Positions 21,508-31,974 of a stretch of 64,000 bases of DNA are shown one piece after another (positions within the stretch are counted from its first letter, which is position 1; every line of letters begins with the position of its first letter). The position numbers and the translations under genes are program-made. The stretch spans positions 8,454,501 to 8,518,500 of the forward strand of contig NC_062250.1 in the NCBI RefSeq assembly GCF_905475465.1, written 5' to 3'. Origin of the DNA: Pieris napi. Taxonomy: Eukaryota > Arthropoda > Insecta > Lepidoptera > Pieridae. The notes below the pieces were generated by a model, which saw only the letters and a list, made by a program, of their open reading frames with translations, was not told the origin of the DNA and ran no database searches.

Positions 21508-21680
21508 TAAACCCTTAACGCTGGCATAATTCTGCTGTATTGCGATACTTATTCGTTAAGCGAGGAAAGCACCAGCTATGAGGTCACCGGTACTGTCTAC
21601 AAGGCGCCAACTTAAATCTTTAATTAGCGCCTGTGAACCCCACGTTGGAGGAAAGACTTTTATATTTCAACCGTCTATTA
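21508..21680 (+). repeat. Unclassified dispersed repeat, copy 1
   Basis: CTTAACGCTGGCA, GTATTGCGATACTTATTC, AGCGAGGAAAGCACCAGCT and GGTCACCGGTACTGTCTAC match the block at 35238-35430 in order. This copy lacks about 26 bp near GAACCCCACG. A frame of about 109 codons crosses it but is not conserved in the other copy, so it is not taken as coding. Confidence 0.65.
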
Positions 21681-21699
21681 TTTTCCACATAAAGTGTGC

Positions 21700-22735
21700 G
21701 TTGGCCGGGAAACGAACCCGGATTAACTGTTTGGAAGGCAACTATGCTATGTATGAAGTCCTATTATCTGTCAACGATCATTGTCCCTTCATCCTTATAT
21801 GCACAACATGTGTTTTTAACATTGCATATTTGTTGATTTTTGGGCCTAAGATATGTCATGTTTCTTTTCAATCGTATTTAAGCTTTTTTGATGAAAAATC
21901 TATTTAGTTTTTTACTTGATTTTCGTAATTAATATTCGTATTATAAAAATTAATTATATTGTAATAATTTCATAATAGCTGCTACTATAGCTTTTACAGA
22001 AATTAGCAAGGAACATAATAATTCAATTGTTTTTTATTAATTTCAACATAGCAACCCCGTAGCGAGTTCCTAGTTTATTATTCCCATTGTAATGTTGACT
22101 GAAATCGTTTATTTAGTCCAAGATTATATTAGTAGGATTTATTTTTATAACAGAGTATAAAATTAACACGAATTAATTATACAAATTAATATGGAAATAA
22201 TTATAACGTTTAAAATTCACGAGTGGCGCTGTAAAATATAATCCTTATCTTTTTGGCGATAAATATTCAAAATGAGATTGAGGGATTATTTTTAAGCATT
22301 GCAACACAGCTTGAATAATGTATTTTTTACAATATTGCAGTATTTCATACTTTAAGTGAGGTTTGGTACAAAATGCAGGCGTAATGCAGATATTAGTAGT
22401 TTTAATTATTACAAGAAAGATTACATAACAATTATATGGGAATTTGATTTAAATCATTTCTTGTTGCCACCTTTATTTAATGGTATCTCCTAGTCAATAC
22501 AACTTAGGCTACTTGAAGAAAAGCCATTTCGTGAGCCAAGTACGAACAACTGTCATGCATCTGCAGGGTTAATTTCACTGGTCATTCTTTGAAATATTGA
22601 GTACAATTCTGAACCGCATCTGAGATGCGATTGTAGAATATTTGGTTGGTTTTCTCATGAAGTCTGCCTTTACCTACCAAGGTTGCGTTGCATGATTAAG
22701 CCACCAGGCAATAGCAATTTTTTTTAAAAGCACAA
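21700..22735. other. Non-coding stretch
   Basis: AT-rich with no gene or clear repeat border seen. Confidence 0.45.
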
Positions 22736-22737
22736 TA

Positions 22738-22805
22738 ATATATAGCTCACCTAATAAGTGATACTGCTGCCCATGGGCACTCCCAATTCTGGAGGGTTCG
22801 TCCGA
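22738..22805 (-). repeat. LINE 3'-end fragment (jockey/CR1 type), degenerate
   Basis: GCTCACCTAATAAGTGATACTG and CCCATGGGCACTC correspond to the GGCTCACCTGATGTTAAGTGATACC...CCCATGGACACTC region of the better copies at 30885 and 61603. Confidence 0.55.
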
Positions 22806-22809
22806 TCTT

Positions 22810-23140
22810 TCAAAAATTCTTGTTTCCTACTTTAGCCTATTCGTATAGCATATTCGCAATTTCCCATATAGGTTATGTACAAAAAAATTGCCGCTTGCAG
22901 CTCATCGTTATACCACCAGCATGCACTAGAGATTTTCCCTATTTGCCGACGTGACGAGAATTAATTTATCCGAGTGAAAATACGTTTGCATTCGAGCTAA
23001 ATTCCGTACCTACGTTGTTTATAGAGTCTAGTGGATATTCTATAAAAATACAATTCGAAATTGAAACTGGAATGAATGTTGCGCTATTGTTAAATACTAT
23101 ATATTATATATCATAGATAATCTAATAATATTTTTTTTTT
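22810..23140. other. Non-coding stretch
   Basis: Nothing recognised. Confidence 0.4.
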
Positions 23141-23144
23141 CTTT

Positions 23145-23392
23145 TTGGACAATTCACACCAATTGACCTAGTCCCATGCTAAGCTGGTGAAGCTTGTGTT
23201 ATGAATACTAGGCAACGGATATACATACATAGTATAGATAGATAGATATATAAATACATATTTAAACACCCAAGACCTAAGCACAACACCAAATGCTCAT
23301 CACATCGATGTTTGTCTCAGCCGGGGATCGAACCCGGGACCCATGGATTCGCAGTCAGGGGTACTAACCACTAGACCAATGAGCCGGCCGAA
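23145..23392 (-). repeat. tRNA-derived SINE, family B
   Basis: Read on the minus strand: a tRNA-like head with an A-box-like TGGTCTAGTGGTTAGTA and B box GGGTTCGATCCC, then a body with ATGAGCATTTGGTG, a short ATCT microsatellite and a tail ending in an A run (T run at 23131-23140 on +). The head has lost tRNA secondary structure, so it is a retroposon promoter rather than a functional tRNA. One copy in this window. Confidence 0.8.
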
Positions 23393-23399
23393 TAATATA

Positions 23400-23955
23400 T
23401 TAACTGTAATTTATAATATAGTTATTATTTAATATAGTCTGTTATTTTAAGTGCTATGTACAACCCATAGATCCTATAATAACGAACGATAATTTTAAAT
23501 AGGATTGATTTATGAATAAGATCTACCTAGTCTAGGAAGAGTAAATTTATTTTAATTTTGTCAACCATATTAGCAAAAGATATTTGCAACCATTGTGAAA
23601 AATATATCTTTCACGCTGCGTATAATTGCTTCTTATAAAAAATCAATTAACAAAGAGAATCGAGATTGTTATATTACAATGGTATTATTGTACGTTAATT
23701 GAATAAGTGAAGGGGAAAATAACCGTTATTTTCGTTAAAGTTTTTACAGGGATTAAAAATTTTTATATGAATTTCCATAATGGAAAATATTAGGTTCGTG
23801 AACGTTTGTCAAGTAACAGATTTAGTAGTTACATAAGGCGTTCCAAGAAAATTTGTTAACTATTTTTTAATTTGTTAAATAAATTTATGTGTTATGTAGA
23901 TTCTGCGTTCTTATTTGTTGTATTATACGTTACACTAATGTCAAAGGCTTGTAAC
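23400..23955. other. Non-coding stretch
   Basis: AT-rich, no gene seen. Confidence 0.45.
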
Positions 23956-23957
23956 CA

Positions 23958-24075
23958 AAAGAGTGTAAAGGTTTCATGCCAGTTCTTTTCGTCCTCTCTA
24001 CGCCCTTTAAGAACTGATAGTAAATGTAAATTCAGACCCTTCAAATTTATTTAATATTTCATCATAAGTGTACCT
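23958..24075 (+). repeat. CR1/Zenon-like LINE 3' end, copy 2
   Basis: CATGCCAGTTCTTTTCG, TACGCCCTTTAAGAACTGA, GTAAATGTAAATT correspond to the 17330 copy in the same orientation. Confidence 0.55.
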
Positions 24076-24562
24076 ACCTACCTATATACCTCCAAGCTCC
24101 AATATTCAAGCTTAGGAACCAAAAAGACGAACAGTACCACTAGGCACAAATATCTGAACACTGATTAGTTCTTCTTAGATAGCGAAAAGGACATCTACAT
24201 TACTATACAATTACGTGACTTTAATTCAGTAACCCCAAGCTTTAAGTCAACAATTCGGCAACTGCCATGTTTGAGAGTGCGACTCACGTAAGTAATTAAT
24301 CTCGGTTTTATGAGCTTTTCCACACGACAACTACATATTATGATATTCATTTAACATGCAGTTAGTGCATATTGTTTGTTTTAATGTGATGAACACGTTT
24401 CATATTTGTCTTTACATTAAATTTTCTAATATATAGGAGTAATGAAGTTCTTGTCTCTAATACAAATCATTTCTTTTTGACTATTATCACTTTAAAATGT
24501 ACGAATTGAATTCCAGCCCCTTGTGGTCTGTGTGATCAATTCTACTACACTATACTAACGCG

Positions 24563-24889
24563 CAGTGGCGTAACTATACTATCTGGGGCTCGTGGCAAAT
24601 TCTTTAGATGGGGCCCTATCTGTAAAAATCGTCACGTTGTACTCAGTTTAATTTTAATAAACTTTGAGATTTTCAGAGTACATACTCAATTACACGTTGT
24701 ATATGATCCACTAATGGCCATAGGCCTCCTCTCTTAGGCGAGAGGGAATGGTATGTAGTCCCTACGCTAGCCCAATGGTTATTGGAGACTTCACATTGAT
24801 CCATAGAACATATCTCTTGGTCAGGGGCCCTCTTGGGTCGGGGGCCCGTGGCATTTTGCCAGCCCCGCCACCCTATTGTTACGCCACTG
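24563..24889. mobile_element. hAT-type non-autonomous transposon with perfect 8-bp duplication
   Basis: The ends CAGTGGCGTAAC and GTTACGCCACTG are inverted repeats, flanked on both sides by CTAACGCG (24555-24562 and 24890-24897). An 8-bp duplication with a CAGTGGCG terminus is diagnostic for hAT. The 327-bp interior includes a stretch on the minus strand (about 24664-24795) resembling a LINE 3' tail (AGAGAGGAGGCC...GGCCATTAGTGG). An antisense frame of 77 codons through it is not a gene. Confidence 0.88.
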
Positions 24890-24999
24890 CTAACGCGCTC
24901 CACCACTTTATGGAATCTGCATCCATTCTAGATATTTCCAAACCGTAACGACTTAGGAGTTATCAAAAAAAAAGCCAGGACCAGAAATGCCAAAAATGT

Positions 25000-25100
25000 A
25001 CTTGGAAGCCCGGCGTTGCAGGTATGAGCGACAGTAAGTACTTAACTCTAAGTGATCTGCCTGCTGGTTTTCCTCCTGTACCATAAAAAACATATCATCT
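25000..25100 (+). repeat. LINE 3'-end fragment
   Basis: GCCCGGCGTTGCAGGT, GTGATCTGCCTGCTGG, TTTTCCTCCTGTACCATAAAAA resemble the end of jockey/CR1-type LINEs (CATCAGGTGAxCCGxCTGCTCGTTTGCC). No coding part remains. Confidence 0.5.
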
Positions 25101-25109
25101 AGTAAACAT

Positions 25110-25690
25110 AGGCTTTACACTGTAAAGTTTCTATAAACAAAAGTTCGTTGAGTTTACTTAGTATAATTTAATTATTCTTAGTAAATTACAGATTGTTTTA
25201 CTTTAATTAAATGTAAGGCGTATGCAAATTTTCTTACGTAATGTAGGGAATCATAGCAGTTCTCAAGGCGAAACGCATTTGTAAAATGGATTCCTAAGTT
25301 CCAATCCTGGGCAAGGTTACGGTGGTCCCTTATTTCCCTAAAAAGGTCGGAACGAGGCACTTTGTGCAGGGAAATTCAATTTTCCGAAAACCAAGGTCGC
25401 GATATTGTGAGAATTCCGCATTGTGAGCGTAATCCGAGTTTTATTTGAAATTGATTGAATATTTATTTAGCAGCCTTGAGTATTTAGCTTAGCAATGAAT
25501 ATGAATAACGCTTTAATTTAGACGTCTTTATATCGTGTCGACTTTTGTCTATGTTAGTCGCACTATACTATGAGTTTTTACATATAAGAGTGGATATATT
25601 ATTAGATCCTGTGTTCTCATCAAATATATAGTAAAAAGAATCAACAGAATAGTACCGCAGGACTAACCATTTTGTAAAAAATAAAAATAA
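25110..25690. other. Non-coding stretch
   Basis: The part at 25220-25440 is less AT-rich but no frame, splice pair or repeat match supports a feature. Confidence 0.4.
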
Positions 25691-25693
25691 ATA

Positions 25694-25955
25694 GTCAGTG
25701 CCACTGCAACGATTTCTGTATGTTTCATGATTATTTGTCTATTTAGTAGGCAGGTGATCAGCCTCTTGTGCCTGACACACGCCGTCGGCAAGGGTCTAAG
25801 GCAAGTCGGTTTACTCACGATGTTTTCCTTCACCGTTCGAGCGAATGTTAAATGCGCACATAAAAAGAAAGTCCATTGGTGCAGAGTCGGGGATCGCACC
25901 AACGACCTCAGGGATGAGAGTAGCACTCTAAAGCCACTAGGCCAACACTGCTCTG
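25694..25955 (-). repeat. SINE family A, near full length
   Basis: Read on the minus strand: head GTGTTGGCCTAGTGGC (A-box region), CATCCCTGAGGTCG, B-box region, GTGCACC-like block changed to CTGCACC, ACTTTCTTTTTATGTG, GAAGGAAAACATCGTGAG, GTGTCAGGCAC and GGCTGATCACC, ending at AGTGGCACTGA. The tRNA-like head marks it as RNA polymerase III-derived. It lies just downstream of the first HAP-protein gene. Confidence 0.85.
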
Positions 25956-26069
25956 ACATCAAGGACAGTATAAAACTGTGGCCATATATGGAAAAGGGAT
26001 CATTAATGTTATTACCAAAATTGCTGTAACTGTTCATCTGCAACTACCGGATGACCAGAGCCGATAAAA

Positions 26070-26197
26070 GCCGACGGCAAGTGTCAGGCATAGGAAGCTG
26101 ATCAGCTACTTGCCTATTAGATTGACAAACGATCATGAAACGGATACAGAAATCTGAGGCCCAGACCTAAATAGGTTGTGGCGCCACTGAGTTTATT
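26070..26197 (+). repeat. SINE family A, 3' half
   Basis: GTGTCAGGCATAGGAAGCTG to GGTTGTGGCGCCACTGAG corresponds to the 3' half of the family. It sits in inverted orientation only about 115 bp from the copy at 25694-25955, so the pair can form an RNA hairpin. Confidence 0.8.
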
Positions 26198-26276
26198 TGA
26201 TGTGTTTATGCTGGACCCTTAAACAACATTAATTACGTAATGATAAAGACAGAAATATATAAAATAATTTATTTTA

Positions 26277-27497
26277 TTAATGGTGGAGAAGGATCGGTGA
26301 ATGGTGTTTAACAATGGGGACCACTGGTGCAGCGTGAACCACTGGCGCGTGAACCAATGGTGCGTGTACCAACGGGGCGTGGACGATGGGTCTGTGGTGA
26401 ACCACTGCGGAGTGCACCGATGCCACTGGAACCACCGGGGCCACGTGATGAACCACTGGGTGAGCAACAGGGACGATTGGAGCAATCACCCCCGCGCTTG
26501 CTACGGCTACCAGAGCGAACAGAACTACCTGAAATATTATTTACATATATTAAAGATGTTTTATCAATATTATAACTAAGGAAAATCTAATATATAAAAT
26601 TCTCGTGTCGCGGTGTTTGTGTTTATTTCCTCCGAAACGGCTCGACCGATTATCATGAAATTTTGTGTGCATATTGGGTATGTCTGACAATCGGACAACA
26701 TCTATTTTTTATCCCCCTAAATGTTAAGGGTAGTCCACCCCTAAATATATATTTTTTATTTTAAGATATTTTTTTCTGTTTTTATTTTTTTATGATACAG
26801 CATTAATAAATACATACAACCGCTAACTTTCACCCTTCTACAATCAACCCCTATTTTTTTATTATAAATGATATACATGGCAAAACGACGTTTGCCCGGT
26901 CAGCTAGTAAGGTATAAATTCATTACTTGGAATTAATAAAATAATTTCTAATAATAACGGTATTCAAACAATGATTTAAACCCAATATTTAAATAGATAA
27001 ACAATCGAATTTGGTTTACATAAATCAAACAAAAACCTAATTAGTTTTAAGAGTCAAGATATTTTCTATATTATGAAAATAATGCTCATACTGCAATTAC
27101 CTTTAGTAAAATAAATATTTATATAAAAAAATAAAAGAGATTAATTAGATAAGATTTACTAATATTTATGATATCATATTCTGTAAATAATGGCTTAGTG
27201 GTTAGTGCCCATGTATAGTCCTAGTCCTGGATTCAATTTCCAGTGAAACAGTAACTGGCAAAACTACTAAACTTAACGGTTCAGTTGCAGCAAGCTGATC
27301 ACAGATTATGGAACTTACAATCTCAAAACTAATAACTCCTATTGTTATTAATACCTTAAAAGTAACGCAAACGGTTTTGATAAATAAACATAGAAATCTC
27401 CATAACCTTTGACACAGTAACATTTTATTATTAGTAAATAATGAATATCGTTTAATTTACATTAAGATATATAATAAGATCTTACCAGCTTGATCAT
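26277..27497 (-). CDS. Secreted His-Ala-Pro repeat protein 1, probable cuticular protein (87 aa)
   Basis: The coding exons are 27486-27497 (12 bp, reads MIKL) and 26277-26528 (83 codons plus TAA), joined across a 957-bp phase-0 intron with donor GTAAGA and acceptor ATATTTCAG. The joined start MIKL + VVLFALVAVASAG is a classical signal peptide. The mature part has no Cys or Trp and repeats VHAP-L/V-VHAP units, ending SPILLHH. No chitin-binding RR domain is present. Low-complexity, Ala/Pro/Val/His-rich secreted proteins of this size are typical of Lepidoptera cuticular proteins (CPH/low-complexity groups); a structural role in cuticle is inferred. The gene shares strand, exon layout and motif with four others downstream in the window. 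Its intron holds a Helitron-like element. AATAAA follows the stop within 10 bases. The small first exon hides the true start from simple ORF calls. Confidence 0.82.
26585..26908 (-). mobile_element. Helitron-like element in the intron of HAP gene 1
   Basis: One end is CTAATATATAAAATTCTCGTG, the other CCCGGTCAGCTAGT. It contains CGGCTCGACCGATTATCATG and GGGTAGTCCACCCCTAAA. It is the reverse complement of the 39515-39836 copy with the same length to within a few bases, which fixes both borders. No coding content. Non-autonomous Helitron/Helentron is my best class call. Confidence 0.65.
27190..27262 (+). repeat. Degenerate tRNA-derived SINE head
   Basis: GGCTTAGTGGTTAGTGCCC resembles an A box and GGATTCAATTTCC a B box, about 40 bp apart. 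Too degraded to be a tRNA gene. Confidence 0.35.
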
Positions 27498-27517
27498 TGT
27501 GCTATTGTATCAATGTG

Positions 27518-27551
27518 ACTGTGTCTAACAAACTGCCGTAGTCCTTATATA
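27518..27551 (-). promoter_or_regulatory. Core promoter of HAP gene 1
   Basis: On the minus strand TATATAAG (27544-27551) is followed about 31 bp later by CACAGTC, an initiator-like sequence (27518-27522), and then the ATG at 27497. Spacing is canonical for a TATA/Inr promoter. Confidence 0.65.
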
Positions 27552-27847
27552 TCCTTACCTTCGTTGAGAAATCTGCGTCTAAGTACAATCGCTTGATACA
27601 GGATGTTGTTTGAATTCCACGAGCTATCTTAAATATGTACAAATGATTAAGTAGGAAAATTCCAAATTTAAAAGCTACTGACTACGAAAAATATGTATTA
27701 AAAAAAAACAAATAATCTTTTTCTTTTACGCAGCTTTTGACACATTCGAATTTTAAAAGCTACTGACGAATAACTTGTATAAAAAACATATTGTTTTTCA
27801 TTTATGAAACTTTTCATGCAGAAATAAGGCTCGGGGCCTAATAAAAT

Positions 27848-28001
27848 ATGAAAATAGAACGAAAAAATATGAAAGCTCAGTTGGAGGCAACTATGAACGT
27901 AATCCATCAAAGGCCGAAGAAGCCTGAATATTTAGATATCAAATACAACCATCGGAATTTTGATAAGACCTTTCACATGGCGAAGAAATCACTCTTGTTA
28001 G
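27848..28001 (+). CDS. Candidate exon, unknown Lys-rich peptide
   Basis: From ATG at 27848 an open frame reads MKIERKNMKAQLEATMNV, then HQRPKKPEYLDIKY and FDKTFHMAKKSLL, and reaches a usable donor TTAG/GTATAC at 28001. It follows an acceptor-like TTTTCATGCAG at 27821 with an in-frame stop before the ATG. Composition and codon choice look coding, but I find no second exon or family. It could be a first coding exon or chance. Confidence 0.3.
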
Positions 28002-28034
28002 GTATACAATATTTTTTACATCGACATATATAAA

Positions 28035-28520
28035 ATATTTACTTTAACATTTATATGAAAAGCTAGCGTTTACTTATTTTATTTAAATAATATATTATAT
28101 TTTAATGTCCACTATTTCAAGCTAATTACTAATCTATTTTTGATCCAAAATTGTTCTCCGTTATAAGTTTTTTGACAATTTTCATATAAATTTTCATAAA
28201 ATAAACAAATCAACACAAAGGCTTAGTATTATTTTATCTAATATACCATAGATTAATACCATAGAATAATTTCGACGAAATTCTTAAAAAATACGCGTGT
28301 ACAACTTGATCTATTAACAACAATATATTAACATCCTGTAAATAAGTACAATAAAGATTTAGTTCGCAAGATCACGACACATTTACAGAAAATTAATTGT
28401 ATCCGATAGCTTCGTTAAGGTTAACGGTCTAATTCTTGCAATTTATATATATATTATAATATACTATGCAATATAGAATGCAAAGGTAACTCATAGATGA
28501 ACAATCTTTATCACCACCTA
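28035..28520. other. Non-coding stretch
   Basis: Very AT-rich, no feature seen. Confidence 0.45.
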
Positions 28521-28524
28521 CTGG

Positions 28525-28620
28525 CGGGCCTCCGTGGTAGCCAAGTACGCGATATCAGAAGATACTCTGACAATTTTTTGGCTCTAAGAAAATTGGTTCG
28601 AAATAACCTGTGGTCCAAAT
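28525..28620 (+). repeat. Degenerate tRNA-like SINE head
   Basis: GGCGGGCCTCCGTGGTAGCC followed by GATACTCTGAC and a broken B-box region resembles the CCTCCGTGG-type SINE head of moths. No tail is recognisable. Confidence 0.35.
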
Positions 28621-28760
28621 AGTCCTATGTTCGTTCACAAATTAACAATTGTAACAACATTTATTTCGGCTTGATAGAAGACTGCTACTTAACAATATCG
28701 ATGAAGTAGATGGTAACAACGGCTTTTACATAATAATGAAAGGGTATATACATAAATAAG

Positions 28761-29055
28761 GACAGTGTTGGCCTAGTGGCTTCAGCGTGCAAGTCTCATC
28801 CCTGAGGTCGTAGGATCGACCCCGACTATGCACCAATGGACTTTCTTTCTATGTGCGCATTTAACATTTGCTCGTATGGTGAAGGAAAACATCGTGAGGA
28901 AACCGACTTGCCTTACCCAAAAAGTTGACAGCGTGTGTCAGGCACAGAAGGCTGATCACCTATTGCCTATTAAATTGACAAATGATAATGAAACACATAT
29001 AGAAATCTGAGGCCCAGACCTAAAAAGGTTTTATTGCCACTGATTTATTTTATTG
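28761..29055 (+). repeat. SINE family A, near full length
   Basis: ACAGTGTTGGCCTAGTGGC, CCCTGAGGTCGTAGGATCG (B-box variant), GCACCAATGGACTTTC, GAAGGAAAACATCGTGAGG, GTGTGTCAGGCACAG, GGCTGATCACC and TTGCCACTGATTTATTTT appear in family order. One of the more complete copies. Confidence 0.88.
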
Positions 29056-29059
29056 TATA

Positions 29060-29780
29060 ATACGTAAGCGCACTCTAGTACACAAACTCATCACAATATA
29101 AGGCATTGAGGAAGCTATGTATCGGATATTTTGCATCGACTCATTAATTGCTTTTCCTCATTACAACTCAGGTCATTGTTTTTCTGATTACACTTTTATT
29201 TACATAAACTGAATCAATAGCGCTTGCGTCGTTTAATTATAAAAAAATAGCAAGGTTATTACGACAATATCATTAACTACCTATGCCATTCGGATTTGTG
29301 GTCGATATTTTGAAGATGTCTCACTGTCTTTTGTCTCATTCACGTTGAGATTTAAAAATAAAAGTCAGTTTGTTGTCTTTTGTTTCCTATATTTTGTTTA
29401 TAGAACAAGAGTTTTTTAATTGAATGTTTCCGAAATTTTAAGAGGTTTTTGCTATTTAAACAATAACTTTTAATTTGAAAACAAGAAAATCGAATTTAGT
29501 AGTTGAGATATAATATTCATTTTAATTAAAATAAGCTGTTTTTATAAATAAACACATATTATGAGCGATATTATAAAATTAAACAAAACAAACATGAATA
29601 CTGGAAGGGATCTATGAAAACATAGCGGTTTCCGGTCTCTCAAATATGCTTTCATTAATTTATGTTATATATTAGACGCAAATATTTATTTTATGTTTAC
29701 TGCGAAACAGTATGAAAATACTACGTTTTTAGGTAAATAAATACTTATTAGGTACAATTATATACAAATAATGTACAAAT
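29060..29780. other. Non-coding stretch
   Basis: AT-rich. No gene or clear repeat. Confidence 0.45.
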
Positions 29781-29785
29781 AATGA

Positions 29786-29875
29786 CAAAGAATTAGTCTA
29801 GCAATTCAAAGAGGGAACGCTGCCAGTATCTTCGGAACCTTGCCTAAAGGGACTCCTTTTAATGATATATTTTAG
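29786..29875 (+). pseudogene. LINE pol C-terminal fragment with 3' UTR
   Basis: Reads QRISLAIQRGNAASIFG then TLPKGTPFNDIF and a stop at 29873. The same C-terminus, with a longer preserved part, is at 61119-61267. Only the last 29 codons of the reverse-transcriptase protein survive. The LINE clade is not assigned. Confidence 0.7.
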
Positions 29876-30163
29876 TTTATGTTAAGTTTAGTTATTTATT
29901 TCAATGTATATTATTTTATTATTAGTTTTATATATTATGATACTATATAGATATTAATTTTATATTATATATATAAAATATCTCGACTGGTAATCTGGCC
30001 TATTGACTCGTTATTAGTTCTTTACTGTTATCTACGATCTAAGTGGCTACACAAAGTGACACTAGCAAAATGAAATTGGATGCAAATGAAAGACGAACGA
30101 ACATCTGTTGTTTAAAAAGAAAAATCCGTCGGTGAACAGGCGTGATTTAACGAACAGAGAACA

Positions 30164-30465
30164 ATTTACGCTGCGAAAACCGCTGTGTGAGTTCGAAAAG
30201 TGAGTTATAGAATCGCAGAGCAGAATGGTTATAAGTAACAAATATTTTCATATTTGGGACCTCCTTTAAACCTTTTTAAGTTTGGTGTAGTGCACTTTTT
30301 GTTCTGCCTTGCGATTCTGTAAATCACTTTAACCAATAAACTACAATCTCCCTCCTTATCAGAATGCCAAATCGTGAAATGAATGCTTTACGACTGATTT
30401 GAGCGCGACCGCCGTGAAAACCGCTGTGTGAGTTCGAAAAGTGAGTTACAGAATCGCAAAGCTGT
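30164..30465. mobile_element. CAGCCTTGCG-type MITE, one full copy plus a partial copy
   Basis: 30302-30465 starts CTGCCTTGCGATTCTGTAA and ends with the inverted form TTACAGAATCGCAAAGCTG, with an interior that is the reverse complement of the 59011-59180 copy. A further end fragment (AACCGCTGTGTGAGTTCG...TAGAATCGCAGAGC) lies at 30164-30230. No coding content. Confidence 0.7.
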
Positions 30466-30469
30466 AAAA

Positions 30470-30880
30470 TCGAGTTCGAAAATTAAAATTATATATTTAA
30501 ATTTTAATAAAGAGCAGACTTAAGAATTAAGAGTCATTATGAGATCGGAAAACCAAAGGATTTCTCTCTAAGCGCCATTAAGTGTGGCTTCTGCGTTCAT
30601 AGTAAAAGTCGTCTTGAAGAAATCAACATATCTTAGATCCAAAACGAACCGACGACATTTTTAATGTATATATACAATGTAAGCATTTACCCGACATATT
30701 AATATAAATATTAATAAGCTTCAGATCGCCACTGGAAGATTTCTGCAGTATGATAGTGAAATGCGTCACTCACTGTAACAAGAGCGTAGCGGAGGCGAGA
30801 CGACGGGCCCCCACTCGCCTATGAATATAAAATAGGCATAGTAATATATTTATATATATATATTATATATTAGGATATTT
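30470..30880. other. Non-coding stretch
   Basis: The part at 30770-30830 is GC-rich (GCGGAGGCGAGACGACGGG) without a frame, followed by a TATATA tract. Nothing assigned. Confidence 0.4.
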
Positions 30881-30884
30881 TTTT

Positions 30885-31150
30885 TATGTAATAGGAGGCA
30901 AACGGGCAGGAGGCTCACCTGATGTTAGGTGATACCGCCGCCCATGGACACTCACAATGCCAGGAGGCTCGCAAGTGCGTTGTCGAACCTAAGTCGAACT
31001 GGTTCGGAAATACTTCTGTGGGCAGCTGGTTCCACATAGTGGTGGTGGCGGCAAAAACTGCCTTAGAAAATGCTCAGTTGTGGAACGACGGACGTCGAGG
31101 TGATACGGATGGTATTTTGTATTTTGCCTTGACGTCCGATGATGAAACTC
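30885..31150 (-). pseudogene. LINE pol C-terminus (jockey/CR1 type), 3' truncated copy
   Basis: Read on the minus strand it encodes pieces of the C-terminal motif (MWNQLP, then F...FDL) before the typical end GGTGAGCCTCCTGCCCG. The plus-strand frame of 90 codons over the same DNA is a shadow. The copy is 5'-truncated, as are all LINE copies here. Confidence 0.7.
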
Positions 31151-31321
31151 AGGATATTTCTGAATTTATATATTTGTACAAAATATGTGTATAAAATAAG
31201 GTCCCGCACCACAAGATAAATGGATATTGTTATTGTTATTATAAAAAAAAATATTTATAATGTAATGAAGGTTGATCACATACTTATGTATAAAATAAAA
31301 TTATCAAAGAAACATATTCAT

Positions 31322-31375
31322 TGTAAGGTCAACCGCCATATATGGTTGTAGCGCCACTGGATTATTTTTTTATAA
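31322..31375 (+). repeat. SINE family A tail fragment
   Basis: GGTTGTAGCGCCACTGGATTATTTTTTT matches the family A 3' end. The remainder is lost. Confidence 0.5.
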
Positions 31376-31443
31376 TTTGTATTAATGTGTCATATATTAT
31401 GATGCTGGATAAGTATATTGTTTTTAAAACTGGCTTGCAAAAG

Positions 31444-31969
31444 TAGACCAGTGCAGATAACCTTTAAAATAAATAAAAAGTGAAAAAAATAATAGTAGGA
31501 TGAAACCTATTGGAAAGGGAGGATAATATTAGAAAAATTAAAGGAAAAATAATTTACGGGCGATCTGAGGTCGGGAAGGGGCAGGGGGGGGGAGTTTTAA
31601 GTTTTTTTTAGTTTGCAGTAACGCCCAGACCCGTCATCCCCTTCCCTACTTCTCTATGAAATACGAAAATTTTAGTTGGTTTTTTGAATTTTTCACATAA
31701 ATTTTGAGGTTATGTGATAAATGTGTGAATACAAAAGTTTTAGATCTTTTTATTACCTACAACTTTGCCATTTAACTTTCTTCGATAGAACTTTTAGTTT
31801 TACCGGAAATCGAGATAAACCGTTTTTTACCCTTAAAACTCCCCCCTTCCCGACCTCAAATCGCCCGTAAATTATTTTCCTTTAATTTGTATAATATTCT
31901 CCTCCTTTTCCAATAGGTTTCATTCTATTATTATTTTTTTAGGTTTCAAAAATTATCGGCACTGGTCTA
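31444..31969. mobile_element. Foldback element with long TIRs
   Basis: The ends are TAGACCAGTGC(A/C)GATAA. Long imperfect inverted repeats continue inward through GATGAAACCTATTGGAAA, AATTTACGGGCGAT and GAGGTCGGGAAGGGG. The middle carries a G run at about 31587. There is no open frame of interest. Non-autonomous DNA element, superfamily not assigned. Confidence 0.75.
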
Positions 31970-31974
31970 AATGT

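Noticed and set aside
23310..23392. tRNA gene
   Set aside because: A and B boxes are present, but it is the head of a SINE with body and A-tail, and the tRNA arms do not pair well.
24673..24906. 77-codon minus strand frame
   Set aside because: It lies within the hAT element and a LINE-like tail.
26327..26575. 82-codon + strand frame
   Set aside because: Antisense shadow of HAP gene 1, with no independent start context.
30922..31194. 90-codon + strand frame
   Set aside because: Antisense to a LINE pol C-terminus.
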